Assembly: GCA_949841595.1 (NCBI GenBank)
Contig: CATKZB010000001.1
Coordinates: 234,418 to 298,417 of the forward strand
Direction: 5' to 3'
Origin: an uncultured Christensenella sp.
GTDB lineage: Bacteria; Bacillota; Clostridia; Christensenellales; UBA1242
Length of the DNA: 64,000 nucleotides
Position numbers and translations under genes: made by a program. Shown here piece by piece: positions 43,975 through 53,484 of this stretch (within the stretch, counting starts at the first letter, position 1; the number at the start of each line of letters is the position of its first letter). Below the pieces are notes generated by a model. That model was not told where the DNA came from and searched no databases. It saw only the letters and a program-made list of their open reading frames with translations.

Positions 43975-46900
43975 ATGAAAAAAGTTGTTGACGGAAACAC
44001 TGCTGCTGCAATGATAGCTTATAAATTGTCTGAAGTCATTCCAATTTATCCAATCACTCCATCTTCACCCATGGCTGAATATTGTGACGGCGAAGTCTCT
44101 GGTGGACATCTCAATTTGTTTGGAGAACTTCCAACTTTGATTGAAATGCAATCAGAAGGTGGAGTTGCAGGGACTTTGCACGGAAGTTTATGTGCTGGTG
44201 CAATGTCGACGACTTTCACTTCAAGTCAAGGGCTTCTTTTGATGATTCCAAATCTCTATAAACTTGCTGGTGAACATCTTCCTTGTGTAATTCATGTTGC
44301 AGCAAGAACTTTGGCTTCTCATGCGCTTTCCATATTTGGTGATCATGGTGATGTGATGGCAATCCGTCAAACTGGATGCATATTACTTTCTTCTGCCTCC
44401 GTTCAACAGGCACACGATTTTGCATTAATTTCACACATCTTAGCATACAAAACAAGTTTGCCAGTGGTTCATTTTTTTGACGGATTCAGAACCTCACATG
44501 AAATACAAAAAATAGACATTATTGATGACGAAACAATCAAAAAACTTTTGCCAGAAGAAGACATAAAGGCGTTTAGAGCAAACAGAATGAATCCAAATGC
44601 ACCTTATCAGAAAGGTACAGCTCAAAATCCAGATGTTTTCTTCCAAAACAGAGAGCTTTCATCTGTTGCTTATCAAAATGTTTTTGGGATTTTGTGTGAA
44701 ATTTTAAAAGATTTTGAAGTGGCAACTGGAAGGCATTATGCACCTTTTGATTTGTTTGGAAACAAGTCTCCTAAAAATGTGATTGTCAGCATGGGCTCTT
44801 CATGTGAAACTGTTGAAGAGTTTTTGGAAAATGAAAACATTAAAGACACTGCTCTTTTAAATGTTCATCTTTACAGACCTTTTGATTATGAAAAGTTCTC
44901 TGAAATTTTGCCAAAAAGTGTTGAAAAAGTCATTGTGCTGGACAGAACAAAAGAATGTGGCGCAAGAGAGCCTCTTTACCTTGATGTTGCCACAGCCTTG
45001 CAAAACAGACCAGAAATCAAAGTTTTGGGTGGAAGATATGGCCTTGGAGGGAAAGAATTTACCCCTGCAATGGTGAAAGCCATTATCAAAAATTTTGTTG
45101 AAGAAAAGGACAACTTCACTGTTGGGATTGAAGATGATGTTTCTTTTTCTTCTCTAAAGGTGGAAAACTACCAATCAAAAAGCAAAAATTTTCAAATGAA
45201 ATTTTTTGGACTTGGATCAGATGGGACTGTTTCTGCCAGCAAAAGCACGATAAAAATTTTGGGAACAGAACTTGACAAATATGTTCAGGGCTATTTTGAA
45301 TATGACAGCAAAAAAAGTGGAAGTTTAACCCGTTCTCATATCAGAGTGAGTGACACTCCAATCAAAAGCACCTATCTTGTCAATGAAGCCGACATAATAA
45401 CCATCAGCAACTTTTCCTTTGTGCATAAATTCAATTGTCTTGAAGGACTGAAAGAAAACGGAAAAGTTTTGATCAATTCTATCTTTTCAGCAGAAGAAAT
45501 TGACAAAGTTTTGCCTGATGTCTACAAAAAAACTCTTCAAGAAAAACATGCAGAACTTTTTGTTGTGAATGGCTTTAAACTTGCAGACAGCGTTGGTCTT
45601 GGCAACAAAATAAACATGGTTATGCAGACTGCACTTTTTAAAATTTCTGACATAATAGATTTTGCTCAAGCACAAATTGAAATTGAAAAATGCATCAAAA
45701 AAACTTTTGCAAAAAAGGGTCAGTCTGTGATAGATAAAAACCTTAAAGTCTGTCAATTGACATCAGATAAGATTGAAAAAGTTGATGTTTCAAAATTTAC
45801 TTTCACAGGAAAAAAACTGTCAGAAAAATCTTTAAACGATCAATTCTATCAAACAATTATGCAACCTATTGAAAAGCTCCAGGGAGACAAACTTCCAGTT
45901 TCTGTTTTCAACAAATCGGGTACTGTTCCTCAAGGGACAGCCGAATTTGAAAAACGTGGAATTGCAGCTCATCTTCCAGTTTGGTTGCCAACAAACTGCA
46001 TTCAATGTGGTCAATGTGTAATATCTTGCCCACACAATGCAATCAGACCTATTCTCGTGAAGGGCGAAACTCCAGAAGAGCTTGAATTTGCCAAAGCTTT
46101 CGGCTTGAATGGTTTTTATTACAGATTGCAAATCAGTCCTGAAGACTGCACAGGATGTGGCGTTTGTGCCAACACATGTCCTTCAATTCAAAAAGCTTTA
46201 AAAATGGTCATGGCAGATGAAATATTGGAGAAGGAGAAGAAAAATTATGCTCTTTCTCAAACTATTAAATCAGAAACTATAACCCCATTTTCTACAGATG
46301 TTCCAAAAGGATTGCAATTTAAAAACTGCTACTTTGGTTTTTCTGGCGCATGTGGAGGCTGTGGAGAAACTCCTTACATTAAAATTGCCACCATGCTTTT
46401 TGGTGACAGAATGGTCATTGCAAACGCCACAGGATGTTCAAGCATTTATGGTGGGTCTTATCCAAGTTGCCCATATCTTAAAGACGAAAATGGCAGAGGT
46501 CCTGCTTGGGCAAATTCACTTTTTGAAGATAACGCAGAGTTTGGATTAGGTCTAAAACTTGGCAGTAAATATTTTGCAAAAGACAATCAAAGTGTTTGGA
46601 TTATCGGTGGAGATGGTTGGGCTTATGACATTGGTTATGGTGGACTTGACCACGTTTTGAACGGAAAAGAAAATGTCAATATTTTGGTTCTTGACACAGA
46701 AGTTTATTCAAACACTGGTGGTCAAGCATCAAAATCCACCCCACGTGGAGCTATGGTCAAATTTGCAAATTCAGGCAAACAAACAAAAAAGAAGGATTTG
46801 GTTTCAATCGCAATAGCTTCCAAAAATTGCTATGTTGCACAAGTCAGCCTTGGTGCAAACATGAGCCAATGCATAAAAGCTTTCAAAGAAGCTGAAAACT

Positions 46901-47226
46901 TTAATGGCCCAAGTTTGATTGTCGCCTATGCACCTTGTGTCAACCATGGTTTTGACATGTCGCAAACAACAACAGAGATGAGAAAAGCTGTTGAATGTGG
47001 ATATTGGTCACTTCTAAGATACAACCCAGAAACAAACAATCTTTCACTTGACAGCGAAAGTGACTTTGAAAAATATGAAACATATCTTAATGGTGAAAGC
47101 AGATTCAGTGCAATAAAAGAGTTGAAAGGTGAAGAAGCTGAAAAACTTTTATCTGAAAGTAAGCAAGATGCAAAAGAGCGCCTTGAAACAATCAAAAAAT
47201 TTATAAATAGCAATGAAGATGCATAA
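43975..47226 (+). CDS. nifJ: Pyruvate:ferredoxin (flavodoxin) oxidoreductase
   Basis: Oxidises pyruvate to acetyl-CoA and CO2, reducing ferredoxin; a hallmark of anaerobic metabolism. A single chain of 1083 residues (usual about 1170-1200), ending soon after the TPP domain. The N-terminal domain has YPITPSSPMAEY, two ferredoxin clusters CIQCGQCVISCPHNA and CTGCGVCANTCPS are present, and the proximal-cluster cysteines lie in SGACGGCGETPY and YAPCVNHG. The TPP/Mg site reads GGDGWAYDIGYGGLDH. AAGGAG precedes the ATG. No partner ferredoxin is adjacent. Confidence 0.97.
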   Translation: MKKVVDGNTAAAMIAYKLSEVIPIYPITPSSPMAEYCDGEVSGGHLNLFGELPTLIEMQSEGGVAGTLHGSLCAGAMSTTFTSSQGLLLMIPNLYKLAGEHLPCVIHVAARTLASHALSIFGDHGDVMAIRQTGCILLSSASVQQAHDFALISHILAYKTSLPVVHFFDGFRTSHEIQKIDIIDDETIKKLLPEEDIKAFRANRMNPNAPYQKGTAQNPDVFFQNRELSSVAYQNVFGILCEILKDFEVATGRHYAPFDLFGNKSPKNVIVSMGSSCETVEEFLENENIKDTALLNVHLYRPFDYEKFSEILPKSVEKVIVLDRTKECGAREPLYLDVATALQNRPEIKVLGGRYGLGGKEFTPAMVKAIIKNFVEEKDNFTVGIEDDVSFSSLKVENYQSKSKNFQMKFFGLGSDGTVSASKSTIKILGTELDKYVQGYFEYDSKKSGSLTRSHIRVSDTPIKSTYLVNEADIITISNFSFVHKFNCLEGLKENGKVLINSIFSAEEIDKVLPDVYKKTLQEKHAELFVVNGFKLADSVGLGNKINMVMQTALFKISDIIDFAQAQIEIEKCIKKTFAKKGQSVIDKNLKVCQLTSDKIEKVDVSKFTFTGKKLSEKSLNDQFYQTIMQPIEKLQGDKLPVSVFNKSGTVPQGTAEFEKRGIAAHLPVWLPTNCIQCGQCVISCPHNAIRPILVKGETPEELEFAKAFGLNGFYYRLQISPEDCTGCGVCANTCPSIQKALKMVMADEILEKEKKNYALSQTIKSETITPFSTDVPKGLQFKNCYFGFSGACGGCGETPYIKIATMLFGDRMVIANATGCSSIYGGSYPSCPYLKDENGRGPAWANSLFEDNAEFGLGLKLGSKYFAKDNQSVWIIGGDGWAYDIGYGGLDHVLNGKENVNILVLDTEVYSNTGGQASKSTPRGAMVKFANSGKQTKKKDLVSIAIASKNCYVAQVSLGANMSQCIKAFKEAENFNGPSLIVAYAPCVNHGFDMSQTTTEMRKAVECGYWSLLRYNPETNNLSLDSESDFEKYETYLNGESRFSAIKELKGEEAEKLLSESKQDAKERLETIKKFINSNEDA

Positions 47227-47260
47227 AATAACTTATAAAATTTAAACTGCTTTCATTTGA

Positions 47261-47289
47261 TTGACAAACAGTCTTAAATTTTTTACAAT
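47261..47289 (+). promoter_or_regulatory. Promoter of the 47322 gene
   Basis: TTGACA 47261-47266, 17-base spacer, TACAAT 47284-47289. Confidence 0.8.
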
Positions 47290-47321
47290 AAAAATAACTA
47301 AAACAAAAAGGTAATTACAAA

Positions 47322-48050
47322 ATGGATTTATTTAAAACTTGGCTTGTTGAAACACCTATCGCCCACAGAGGTTATCACGGAAAGACTTTGCCAGAAAACT
47401 CTCTTGGAGCATTTTCCAAAGCTATCGAAAAAGGTTATGCAATAGAGCTTGACGTTCAACTTCTTGCAGACAACACTGTTGTTGTTTTTCATGACGAAAG
47501 TTTGGCAAGAATGACCGAAAATGATGGTTATATCAAATATTTAAACAAAGAAGATTTGAAAGCACTTTGCCTTAAAGGGACAAAAGAAAAAATTCCAACT
47601 TTTCAAGAAGTTTTGGAGCTAGTAGACGGAAAAGTGCCACTTCTTATTGAAGTTAAAAACAAATACAAAGTCGGAAAACTTGAGCAACAAGTTATTGATA
47701 TTCTCAAAAACTATAAAGGAGAATATGCTGTTCAGTCTTTCAATCCATACACTTTGGCATATTTCAGAAAACATGCTCCTCAAATTTTGAGAGGACAGTT
47801 GTCAGGTTATTTCAAAGGTGAAAAACTTGGTTGGCTAAAAAAACTCTGCTTGAAAAAAATGAGACTCAACAAAAAAGTGAGTCAACCACATTTCATATCT
47901 TACGAAGCTGCCACATTGCCAAACAGAATTGTCAAAAAACATAAAAAACTCCCTCTTCTAGCTTGGACAGTGAGAAGTAAAGAAGAATATTTGAATGTTG
48001 TTAAATATTGTGACAATATCATATTTGAAAAATTTGATCCAGAAATTTAA
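47322..48050 (+). CDS. Glycerophosphodiester phosphodiesterase, cytosolic
   Basis: Hydrolyses glycerophosphodiesters to glycerol-3-phosphate and an alcohol. 242 residues, no signal peptide. Catalytic region IAHRGYHGKTLPENSLGAF (His-Arg and PEN), metal-binding ELDVQLLADN, VVFHDESLARMT and LIEVKNKYK. The C-terminal LAWTVRSKEEYLNVV is the usual GDPD ending. Similar to UgpQ-type enzymes; the substrate is not predictable. Confidence 0.93.
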   Translation: MDLFKTWLVETPIAHRGYHGKTLPENSLGAFSKAIEKGYAIELDVQLLADNTVVVFHDESLARMTENDGYIKYLNKEDLKALCLKGTKEKIPTFQEVLELVDGKVPLLIEVKNKYKVGKLEQQVIDILKNYKGEYAVQSFNPYTLAYFRKHAPQILRGQLSGYFKGEKLGWLKKLCLKKMRLNKKVSQPHFISYEAATLPNRIVKKHKKLPLLAWTVRSKEEYLNVVKYCDNIIFEKFDPEI

Positions 48051-48061
48051 AAATAAAGAAA

Positions 48062-48096
48062 AAATCAGTGGTGTATATTTTATCACTGATTTTTAT
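48062..48096 (+). terminator. Intrinsic terminator
   Basis: AAATCAGTG (48062-48070) / CACTGATTT (48084-48092), then T residues. Confidence 0.8.
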
Positions 48097-48124
48097 ATTA
48101 CAAAAATTTTATAGTTTATGTCTT

Positions 48125-48976
48125 TTATTTTTTGCTGAAAAATGCAACAGCAATTGCGCCTGGTCCAACATGAGTGCCAATCGTGCTTCCTATCATATAA
48201 GAAGGAATATTTTCAGTCTTGCCTTTCCAAAGTTTTTCACTGTCGGCAAGATATTTTTTCAAGTTTTCATCATTTAGACCAGAATAACCCAATGTGTATG
48301 GCATAGAAAAATCTATTCCACCATTATTTTCAACCATTTGCATCAAAAGATTATTCCCTTTCTTTGATCCCATTGCTTTGCCGACAAGTTTAACTTCACC
48401 ATTTTTGATTGAAATCACAGGTTTAATGGAAAATACTTCTCCAGTCAGAGCAACAACTGCTGAAATTCTGCCACCTTTTTTAAGATATTTCAATGTATCC
48501 AGCAAAGCCAAAACGCAGATGTTTTCTCTTTTTGTTTCAAGTTCTTTGACAATATCTTCCAAGCTTAATCCTTTTTCAATTAAACGCAAAGCATATTCAC
48601 ACAAGATTCTTTCACCAATGCAAGCATTCAAGCTGTCAACAACTTTAACTTTCTCACCAAACTTTTTTGCTGCTTGCTTTGCAGAATTGAATGTTCCTGA
48701 AAGTTTTGATGACAAAATGATTGCCAGCACCTCATCACCATTTGCTGTAAGTTTTTCAAAGCACTCTTCAAATCTATATGAATTTATTTGACTTGTTTTT
48801 GGAAGATCTGAACTTTCAATCAATTTTTCAAAAAATTGTCTGTGGGTCAAATTCACCCCATCCAAAAAAGTTTCATCTCCAAAACTGATTTCCATTGGTA
48901 TCAATGTTATACCCAAACTTTTTGCTTCTTCATTATCAAAATCTGATGCTGAATCTATAACTAGTTTAATTGCCAT
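48125..48976 (-). CDS. DegV family fatty-acid-binding protein (FakB-like)
   Basis: 283 residues. N-terminal IKLVIDSASDFDNEEAKSLG, the DG-NLTHRQF region (FLDGVNLTHRQFFEKL), PKTSQINSYRFEECF and the serine-containing SSKLSGTFNSA, with the C-terminal GSTIGTHVGPGAIAVAFF. DegV proteins bind a fatty acid; FakB members present it to FakA (present at 28203). Start at 48976 follows GGAGAAG and lies within the last codons of the marR gene (11-base overlap). Confidence 0.93.
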   Translation of the reverse strand: MAIKLVIDSASDFDNEEAKSLGITLIPMEISFGDETFLDGVNLTHRQFFEKLIESSDLPKTSQINSYRFEECFEKLTANGDEVLAIILSSKLSGTFNSAKQAAKKFGEKVKVVDSLNACIGERILCEYALRLIEKGLSLEDIVKELETKRENICVLALLDTLKYLKKGGRISAVVALTGEVFSIKPVISIKNGEVKLVGKAMGSKKGNNLLMQMVENNGGIDFSMPYTLGYSGLNDENLKKYLADSEKLWKGKTENIPSYMIGSTIGTHVGPGAIAVAFFSKK

Positions 48977-49427
48977 TTTCTTCTCCATTTTTGTCACTTA
49001 TATTTTTGAGATTATCACAAACAAGAGTGAGAATTTCATAGAATTGTTGTATGTTCTGCTTGTCCACTCCATGACGCCCTAAATCGAAAATTGTGTCAAT
49101 TTTTTGACAAATTTTTTTTGCAACGGCTTCCCCTTTTTCAGTCAACTTAATTGGATTGCGATATTTCTTGTTTAAATCTTTTTCACAAAAAACAATCTCA
49201 AGTTCTGTAAGATCTTTAACCGTTCTTGAAATCGCAGCCTTATCTTCTCCACATAATTCACAAAGTTCTGTCACTGACTTCCCTTCTTTGTTGTTATAAA
49301 GATAAAAAAGGCATTGAACTTGAGAAGCTTTCAATCCCATTTTTGTCATTTCTTGATTTTTTATCTTTTGAATATAACGACTGATGTTAAAAATTAATGC
49401 AGTAAACTTGTCATAACGATTTTCCAT
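48966..49427 (-). CDS. MarR family transcriptional regulator
   Basis: 153 residues with a winged helix-turn-helix at about 40-105 (ASQVQCLFYLYNN, SVTELCELCGEDKAAISRTV, LTEKGEAVAKKI). Start at 49427 has AAGGGG upstream. It overlaps and precedes a DegV/FakB-like gene. A perfect 8+8 inverted repeat covers the -35 of its own promoter, pointing to autorepression. By analogy with FabT (a MarR protein sensing acyl chains in Streptococcus) a fatty-acid signal is plausible; this is inference. Confidence 0.9.
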   Translation of the reverse strand: MENRYDKFTALIFNISRYIQKIKNQEMTKMGLKASQVQCLFYLYNNKEGKSVTELCELCGEDKAAISRTVKDLTELEIVFCEKDLNKKYRNPIKLTEKGEAVAKKICQKIDTIFDLGRHGVDKQNIQQFYEILTLVCDNLKNISDKNGEENGN

Positions 49428-49458
49428 ATAACCGTCCCCTTTTTGATAATCCAAAAAG

Positions 49459-49487
49459 AGTTTACCACAAAATTGTTGATATGTCAA
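49459..49487 (-). promoter_or_regulatory. Promoter of marR-degV
   Basis: Reverse strand TTGACA (49482-49487), 17-base spacer, TAAACT (49459-49464). Confidence 0.8.
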
Positions 49488-49491
49488 CAAT
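49472..49491. promoter_or_regulatory. Probable MarR operator
   Basis: ATTGTTGA (49472-49479), TATG, TCAACAAT (49484-49491): a perfect inverted repeat overlapping the -35 box. Confidence 0.75.
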
Positions 49492-49500
49492 TTTTACAAA

Positions 49501-51249
49501 TTATTCAACAGTGACTGATTTTGCAAGATTACGAGGTTTGTCTGGATTATACCCCTGCGATATGGCATATTCAAAAGCCAGCTGTTGCAAAGGCACAATG
49601 CTAACAATCGGCATAAGATAGTCTGAAAATGTTGCAATGTTGATCAAAAATTCAACTTCAATGTCATGTTGCAAATTTGATACAAGCAAGATTTTGCCAC
49701 CTCTTGCTTTGACTTCTTGCAAATTGCTTTCAACTTTATCTTTAAGTGATTTTTCTGTTGAAATAGCAACAACAAGAGTGTCTTCGTCAATAAGTGCCAA
49801 AGTGCCATGTTTCAGTTCACCAGATGCAATTCCCAAACAATTTATGTATGCAATTTCTTTAAGTTTTAAAGCTGCTTCCAAACTTGTGACATAATCTTTT
49901 TGTCTTCCAATGAAAAATATCTTTTTAAATTTAAAAATTTCTTTCAAAAATTTTTTATCAAGTGAAGGGATTTCATAAGATAAAACAAACTGTTTTATTT
50001 GCTCTTGAAAATTTTTATCAGCAAGTTTCAAAGCAAAAATCAGCATAGTAAAAACCTGTGCCACATATGCCTTCGTTGAAGCAACTGCAATTTCTTTCCC
50101 AGCAAAAGTTGGCAAAACAAAATCAGCCAATTTATTTAAAGTGCAATAAGGCACATTTGTGACACACATGATTTTGCAACCTTTGTTTTTAACTAAACTT
50201 GCACAAGCAATCGTATCTGCAGTCTCTCCACTTTGACTGACAAAAATATATAAACAATTTTTTGAAATAATTTCATTGCCATATCTAAATTCACTTGCAA
50301 TTGAAACCTTGCATTCTTTCTTGCAAAATGTTTGCACATACTGTGCCCCAAGCAAAGCACTGTGATATGCAGTTCCACAAGCAACAAAATGAAATTGCTT
50401 GAATTTTTTTATGATTTCCAAATCCCATTTTGAGAAAAAATCTTCGGCAAAATATTTAAAATATGTCTTTCTCAGCACCATCGGTTGTTCTTTTATTTCT
50501 TTCAACATAAAATATTTTTCAGTTAAATTTTCTTCTTTAAAATCAAAATTATTAAGAAAAACACTGTTTTTTTTGATTTTTTTGCCATTTTTATCATAAA
50601 AACAAACATTTTTTGAATTTATCACTGCAAATTCATCATCTTCCAAAATATAAAAATCATCAAATTTATTTGCGAATACAGAAATATCACTTGATGCCAT
50701 AGCACCATCATTATTGATTGCAACATAAAGAGGACTTGCTTTTTTTGCTAAATATATATTCTCATCATTTTCTGCAAGCATTGCAACTGCAAAACTACCT
50801 TTCACAAGTTTTGTTGCTTGAATGAGCTTTGCCAAGTTTTTTCCTTTTTGCAGTTCTATCAAATTGGCAAAAACTTCTGTGTCAGTTTGAGAATAAAATT
50901 TTTTATCACTTAAAAATTCTGTTTTCAAACTTTCATAATTTTCAATTATTCCATTATGTACAACAGCTATTTTTTTATTTTCAGATAAATGTGGATGGGC
51001 ATTTTCTTCACAAACTTTGCCATGGGTTGCCCAGCGAGTGTGACCAATAACAATATTCTCTTTTAACTCGTTCGGGATTTTCTTTTCCAAATTTTTTATT
51101 TGACCAACACTCTTGATAAACTCAAGTTTTTTATTTCTTAAAAAAGCAATTCCACTTGAATCATATCCACGATATTCCAATTTTTTTAAACCCAATATCA
51201 CATAAGCAATTTGATCATTTTTTCCTATTCCTGCGCAAATTCCACACAT
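49501..51249 (-). CDS. glmS: GlmS, glutamine--fructose-6-phosphate aminotransferase
   Basis: Makes glucosamine-6-phosphate for UDP-GlcNAc, feeding MurA and MurG. 582 residues. Start at 51249 gives MCGICAGIG with the catalytic Cys directly after Met; AGGAG lies upstream. Glutaminase motifs GYDSSGIAF, GHTRWATHGKV and HVHNGIIENY-like (VVHNGIIENYESLK). SIS domains have ACGTAYHSALLGA, SQSGETADT and the C-terminal ending PRNLAKSVTVE. No glmS ribozyme could be seen in the short 5' region. Confidence 0.96.
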   Translation of the reverse strand: MCGICAGIGKNDQIAYVILGLKKLEYRGYDSSGIAFLRNKKLEFIKSVGQIKNLEKKIPNELKENIVIGHTRWATHGKVCEENAHPHLSENKKIAVVHNGIIENYESLKTEFLSDKKFYSQTDTEVFANLIELQKGKNLAKLIQATKLVKGSFAVAMLAENDENIYLAKKASPLYVAINNDGAMASSDISVFANKFDDFYILEDDEFAVINSKNVCFYDKNGKKIKKNSVFLNNFDFKEENLTEKYFMLKEIKEQPMVLRKTYFKYFAEDFFSKWDLEIIKKFKQFHFVACGTAYHSALLGAQYVQTFCKKECKVSIASEFRYGNEIISKNCLYIFVSQSGETADTIACASLVKNKGCKIMCVTNVPYCTLNKLADFVLPTFAGKEIAVASTKAYVAQVFTMLIFALKLADKNFQEQIKQFVLSYEIPSLDKKFLKEIFKFKKIFFIGRQKDYVTSLEAALKLKEIAYINCLGIASGELKHGTLALIDEDTLVVAISTEKSLKDKVESNLQEVKARGGKILLVSNLQHDIEVEFLINIATFSDYLMPIVSIVPLQQLAFEYAISQGYNPDKPRNLAKSVTVE

Positions 51250-51306
51250 ACAAATACTCCTAAATTTGTATATGCCAAACACTGATTCTATGCCACCTCG
51301 ACAACT

Positions 51307-51837
51307 TTATAAACACAAATAAGTCAAAGTGATATTTCCATATTTCTTTTCATCAAAAACAGAAAAATTTTGAAAATCAAACACATCTTCAGACGCATGT
51401 TCACAAACAATGATTCCTTCTTTTGAAAGAATGTTTTTGTCATAAATTTTTTTCAATATTTTCTCGTAAAGACCACTTTTATAAGGAGGATCAAGTATGA
51501 TCAAATCAAACTGCTCTTGACACTTTTCCAAAAATATGAGTGCATCGCATTTGTTGACTTTAGATTCTAATCCCAAACTTTTCAGATTTTCTTTTGTCAT
51601 CTGAACACTCCTGATATCTTTGTCAACAAACACAACTTTTTCTGCCCCTCGACTTATGGCTTCAATCCCCATAGCGCCAGTGCCACAAAAAAGGTCAAGC
51701 ACTTTTTTTTCTGGCACAAAAAATTGCAACTTCACAAAAAGAGCTTGTTTAACTTTATCTGTTGTAGGTCTTATATGGTCATATTTATTTTCCAAAAGTC
51801 TGTGGCCTTTAAATTTTCCTGAATCCACTCTCATCAT
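51307..51837 (-). CDS. rsmD: RsmD, 16S rRNA (guanine-966-N2) methyltransferase
   Basis: 176 residues. MRVDSGKFKGHRLLENKYD at the N-terminus, SAM-binding VLDLFCGTGAMGIEAISRGA, acidic FVDKD and the catalytic DPPY in LIILDPPYKSGLY. It methylates G966 in 16S rRNA. The start lacks a clear ribosome binding site; the second of two adjacent ATGs is also possible. Confidence 0.94.
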   Translation of the reverse strand: MMRVDSGKFKGHRLLENKYDHIRPTTDKVKQALFVKLQFFVPEKKVLDLFCGTGAMGIEAISRGAEKVVFVDKDIRSVQMTKENLKSLGLESKVNKCDALIFLEKCQEQFDLIILDPPYKSGLYEKILKKIYDKNILSKEGIIVCEHASEDVFDFQNFSVFDEKKYGNITLTYLCL

Positions 51838-51890
51838 AACAAAATTATTTTAGCATTTTTCTTTGTTAAAACAAATCAAATTAGACATAT

Positions 51891-52889
51891 TTATTCAATA
51901 ATTGTTTTTCCCCTGAAAGTTGAAAACCCCGTCAAAATTTCATATGATATCGTTTTGATTTTCTTTGCAAAAATTTCTGCATCAATCATAACATCAACAA
52001 CATCACCCACTTTCACTCTTTCGTCAACTTTAACAAAAAATGCATCCATGCATATGTTTCCAACACTATGAAAATTTTTACCATTTATTTCAACACAAAA
52101 CTTGCCACTTAAATTTCTTCTCAGCCCATCTCCATAACCCACAGGCACAACTGCAAAAAAACTATCATGGTTTACTTTAAATTCTTTGCCATAACCAACA
52201 TATTCTCCTCTTTTTGCATAAAAAATCTTTGACACAAAAGATTTTATTTTCATAACAGGAAACAAATCTTTGTTGCCATATCCATATAAGCCAATTCCAA
52301 CTCTCAGCATGTCGAAATCAAAAGGATAATCTATCAAGTTGCTCCCACCCAAACAAACACAAGCATTTTGGGATATTTCTGCTCTCAACTTTTGAAAATT
52401 GTTATATTGTTTTATAGTTCTTTTTTTGTTTTCAGTATTAGAAAAATGAGTATAGATTGATTTCAAATTTATCTTGTTTTCTTCAATATAAGCATTGAGC
52501 ATTTGAGCATTCAAAACGCCTTTAAGCCCAAAACGATTCATTCCACAGTTCAATTTTAAATGACATTGATTTTGAATGCCTATTTTCTTACACTCAGCCA
52601 ATTCTTCTTCGCTGTCAACCATGGGTTCTAAATTATACTTTTTGCAAGTTTTAAAATCAAAAACTTTGCTGGCAATAAGAATAGGTTTGTCTGTCAATTT
52701 TCGAGTTTTTATACCTTCTTCTAAACTTACAACACCAAAATAATCAACATCGTCTGAAATCAAAGAAATGATTTCTTTTAATCCATGCCCATAAGCATTA
52801 GATTTGACCATTGCACATAATTTTTTTTCTTTAAACTTGTTTAAATTACTTTTTAAATTCTGTTTATTTATGATTTTAATATTATTCAT
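51891..52889 (-). CDS. alr: Alanine racemase
   Basis: PLP enzyme making D-Ala for Ddl. 332 residues, shorter than the usual about 370. PLP lysine in AMVKSNAYGHGL, catalytic tyrosine region MLRVGIGLYGYG and VPVGYGDGLRRNLSGK, and GNICMDAFFVKVD. The N-terminal strand is short and no clear ribosome binding site precedes the ATG. Substrate logic links it to ddl at 26910. Confidence 0.93.
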   Translation of the reverse strand: MNNIKIINKQNLKSNLNKFKEKKLCAMVKSNAYGHGLKEIISLISDDVDYFGVVSLEEGIKTRKLTDKPILIASKVFDFKTCKKYNLEPMVDSEEELAECKKIGIQNQCHLKLNCGMNRFGLKGVLNAQMLNAYIEENKINLKSIYTHFSNTENKKRTIKQYNNFQKLRAEISQNACVCLGGSNLIDYPFDFDMLRVGIGLYGYGNKDLFPVMKIKSFVSKIFYAKRGEYVGYGKEFKVNHDSFFAVVPVGYGDGLRRNLSGKFCVEINGKNFHSVGNICMDAFFVKVDERVKVGDVVDVMIDAEIFAKKIKTISYEILTGFSTFRGKTIIE

Positions 52890-52961
52890 ACTTAAATATA
52901 CAAAAAAATTAATATTTTTGATACATTATTTCTAAAATCAAGAAAACATTTGAAAAGTTTT

Positions 52962-52991
52962 TTACAAAACAATTTGTTTTGATGTAAAATG
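52962..52991 (+). promoter_or_regulatory. Promoter of the 53024 gene
   Basis: TTTACA 52962-52967, 18-base spacer, TAAAAT 52986-52991. Confidence 0.5.
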
Positions 52992-53023
52992 CTTTTATTG
53001 AAGAAATAAACAGGAGAATACTA

Positions 53024-53206
53024 ATGAAACATATTTCAAGATACCCCCTCAGAATTCCTAGCAATTTATATCAAAAAATAAAACATACCTCTTCCATAAA
53101 CTGTCGTAGCAGAAACAAAGAAATTGAGATAGCTATAAAACGGTATATTTCTGACTTTGAAAGACTCAATGGTGAAATCAAAGTTGATGAAAAACTAAAT
53201 GATTAA
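53024..53206 (+). CDS. Arc-like ribbon-helix-helix protein, 60 aa
   Basis: The N-terminal strand RYPLRIPSNLYQKIKHTS and helix pair SRNKEIEIAIKRYISDFERL follow the Arc/MetJ pattern (short strand, xxRxPxxLxxxIK, then NxEI). Probably a dimeric DNA-binding repressor. AGGAG precedes the ATG. It stands alone with its own promoter, 90 bases before tRNA-Lys; no toxin gene partners it directly. Confidence 0.75.
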   Translation: MKHISRYPLRIPSNLYQKIKHTSSINCRSRNKEIEIAIKRYISDFERLNGEIKVDEKLND

Positions 53207-53233
53207 AATTTTGCACCAAATTTAATTTTTTAA

Positions 53234-53262
53234 TTGACAAGAAAACAAATGTGTTGTATAAT
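53234..53262 (+). promoter_or_regulatory. Promoter of tRNA-Lys
   Basis: TTGACA 53234-53239, 17-base spacer, TATAAT 53257-53262: perfect consensus. Confidence 0.9.
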
Positions 53263-53296
53263 ACACATAGTTTTTTCTTAGAGAAAATTGTCATTT

Positions 53297-53372
53297 GGAT
53301 TGCTAGCTCAGTTGGTAGAGCATCTGACTCTTAATCAGGGGGTCCAGGGTTCGAGCCCCTGGCAATCCACCA
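53297..53372 (+). tRNA. tRNA-Lys (anticodon CTT), CCA encoded
   Basis: Acceptor GGATTGC / GCAATCC, D-arm GCTCAGTTGGTAGAGC, anticodon loop CTCTTAA with anticodon CTT, T-arm CAGGGTTCGAGCCCCTG and genomic ACCA end. A T-rich hairpin terminator follows. Confidence 0.97.
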
Positions 53373-53383
53373 AACTAATAACA

Positions 53384-53416
53384 TTCAAGTTTTACTATGA
53401 ATGTTATTTTTTTGTT
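53384..53416 (+). terminator. Terminator after tRNA-Lys
   Basis: AACATTCA / TGAATGTT hairpin followed by a T run. Confidence 0.75.
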
Positions 53417-53484
53417 AAATTTTAATGCAATATTTATAAATTTTTGTTATAATTATTAGAGATTTTATTCGGAGGTAAAACTTT

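Noticed and set aside
51250..51306. glmS ribozyme upstream of glmS
   Set aside because: The 57-base gap to rsmD is too short for the ribozyme and no core sequence is visible.
53297..53372. Integrated element at tRNA-Lys
   Set aside because: No integrase and no repeat of the tRNA 3' end was found downstream in the window.
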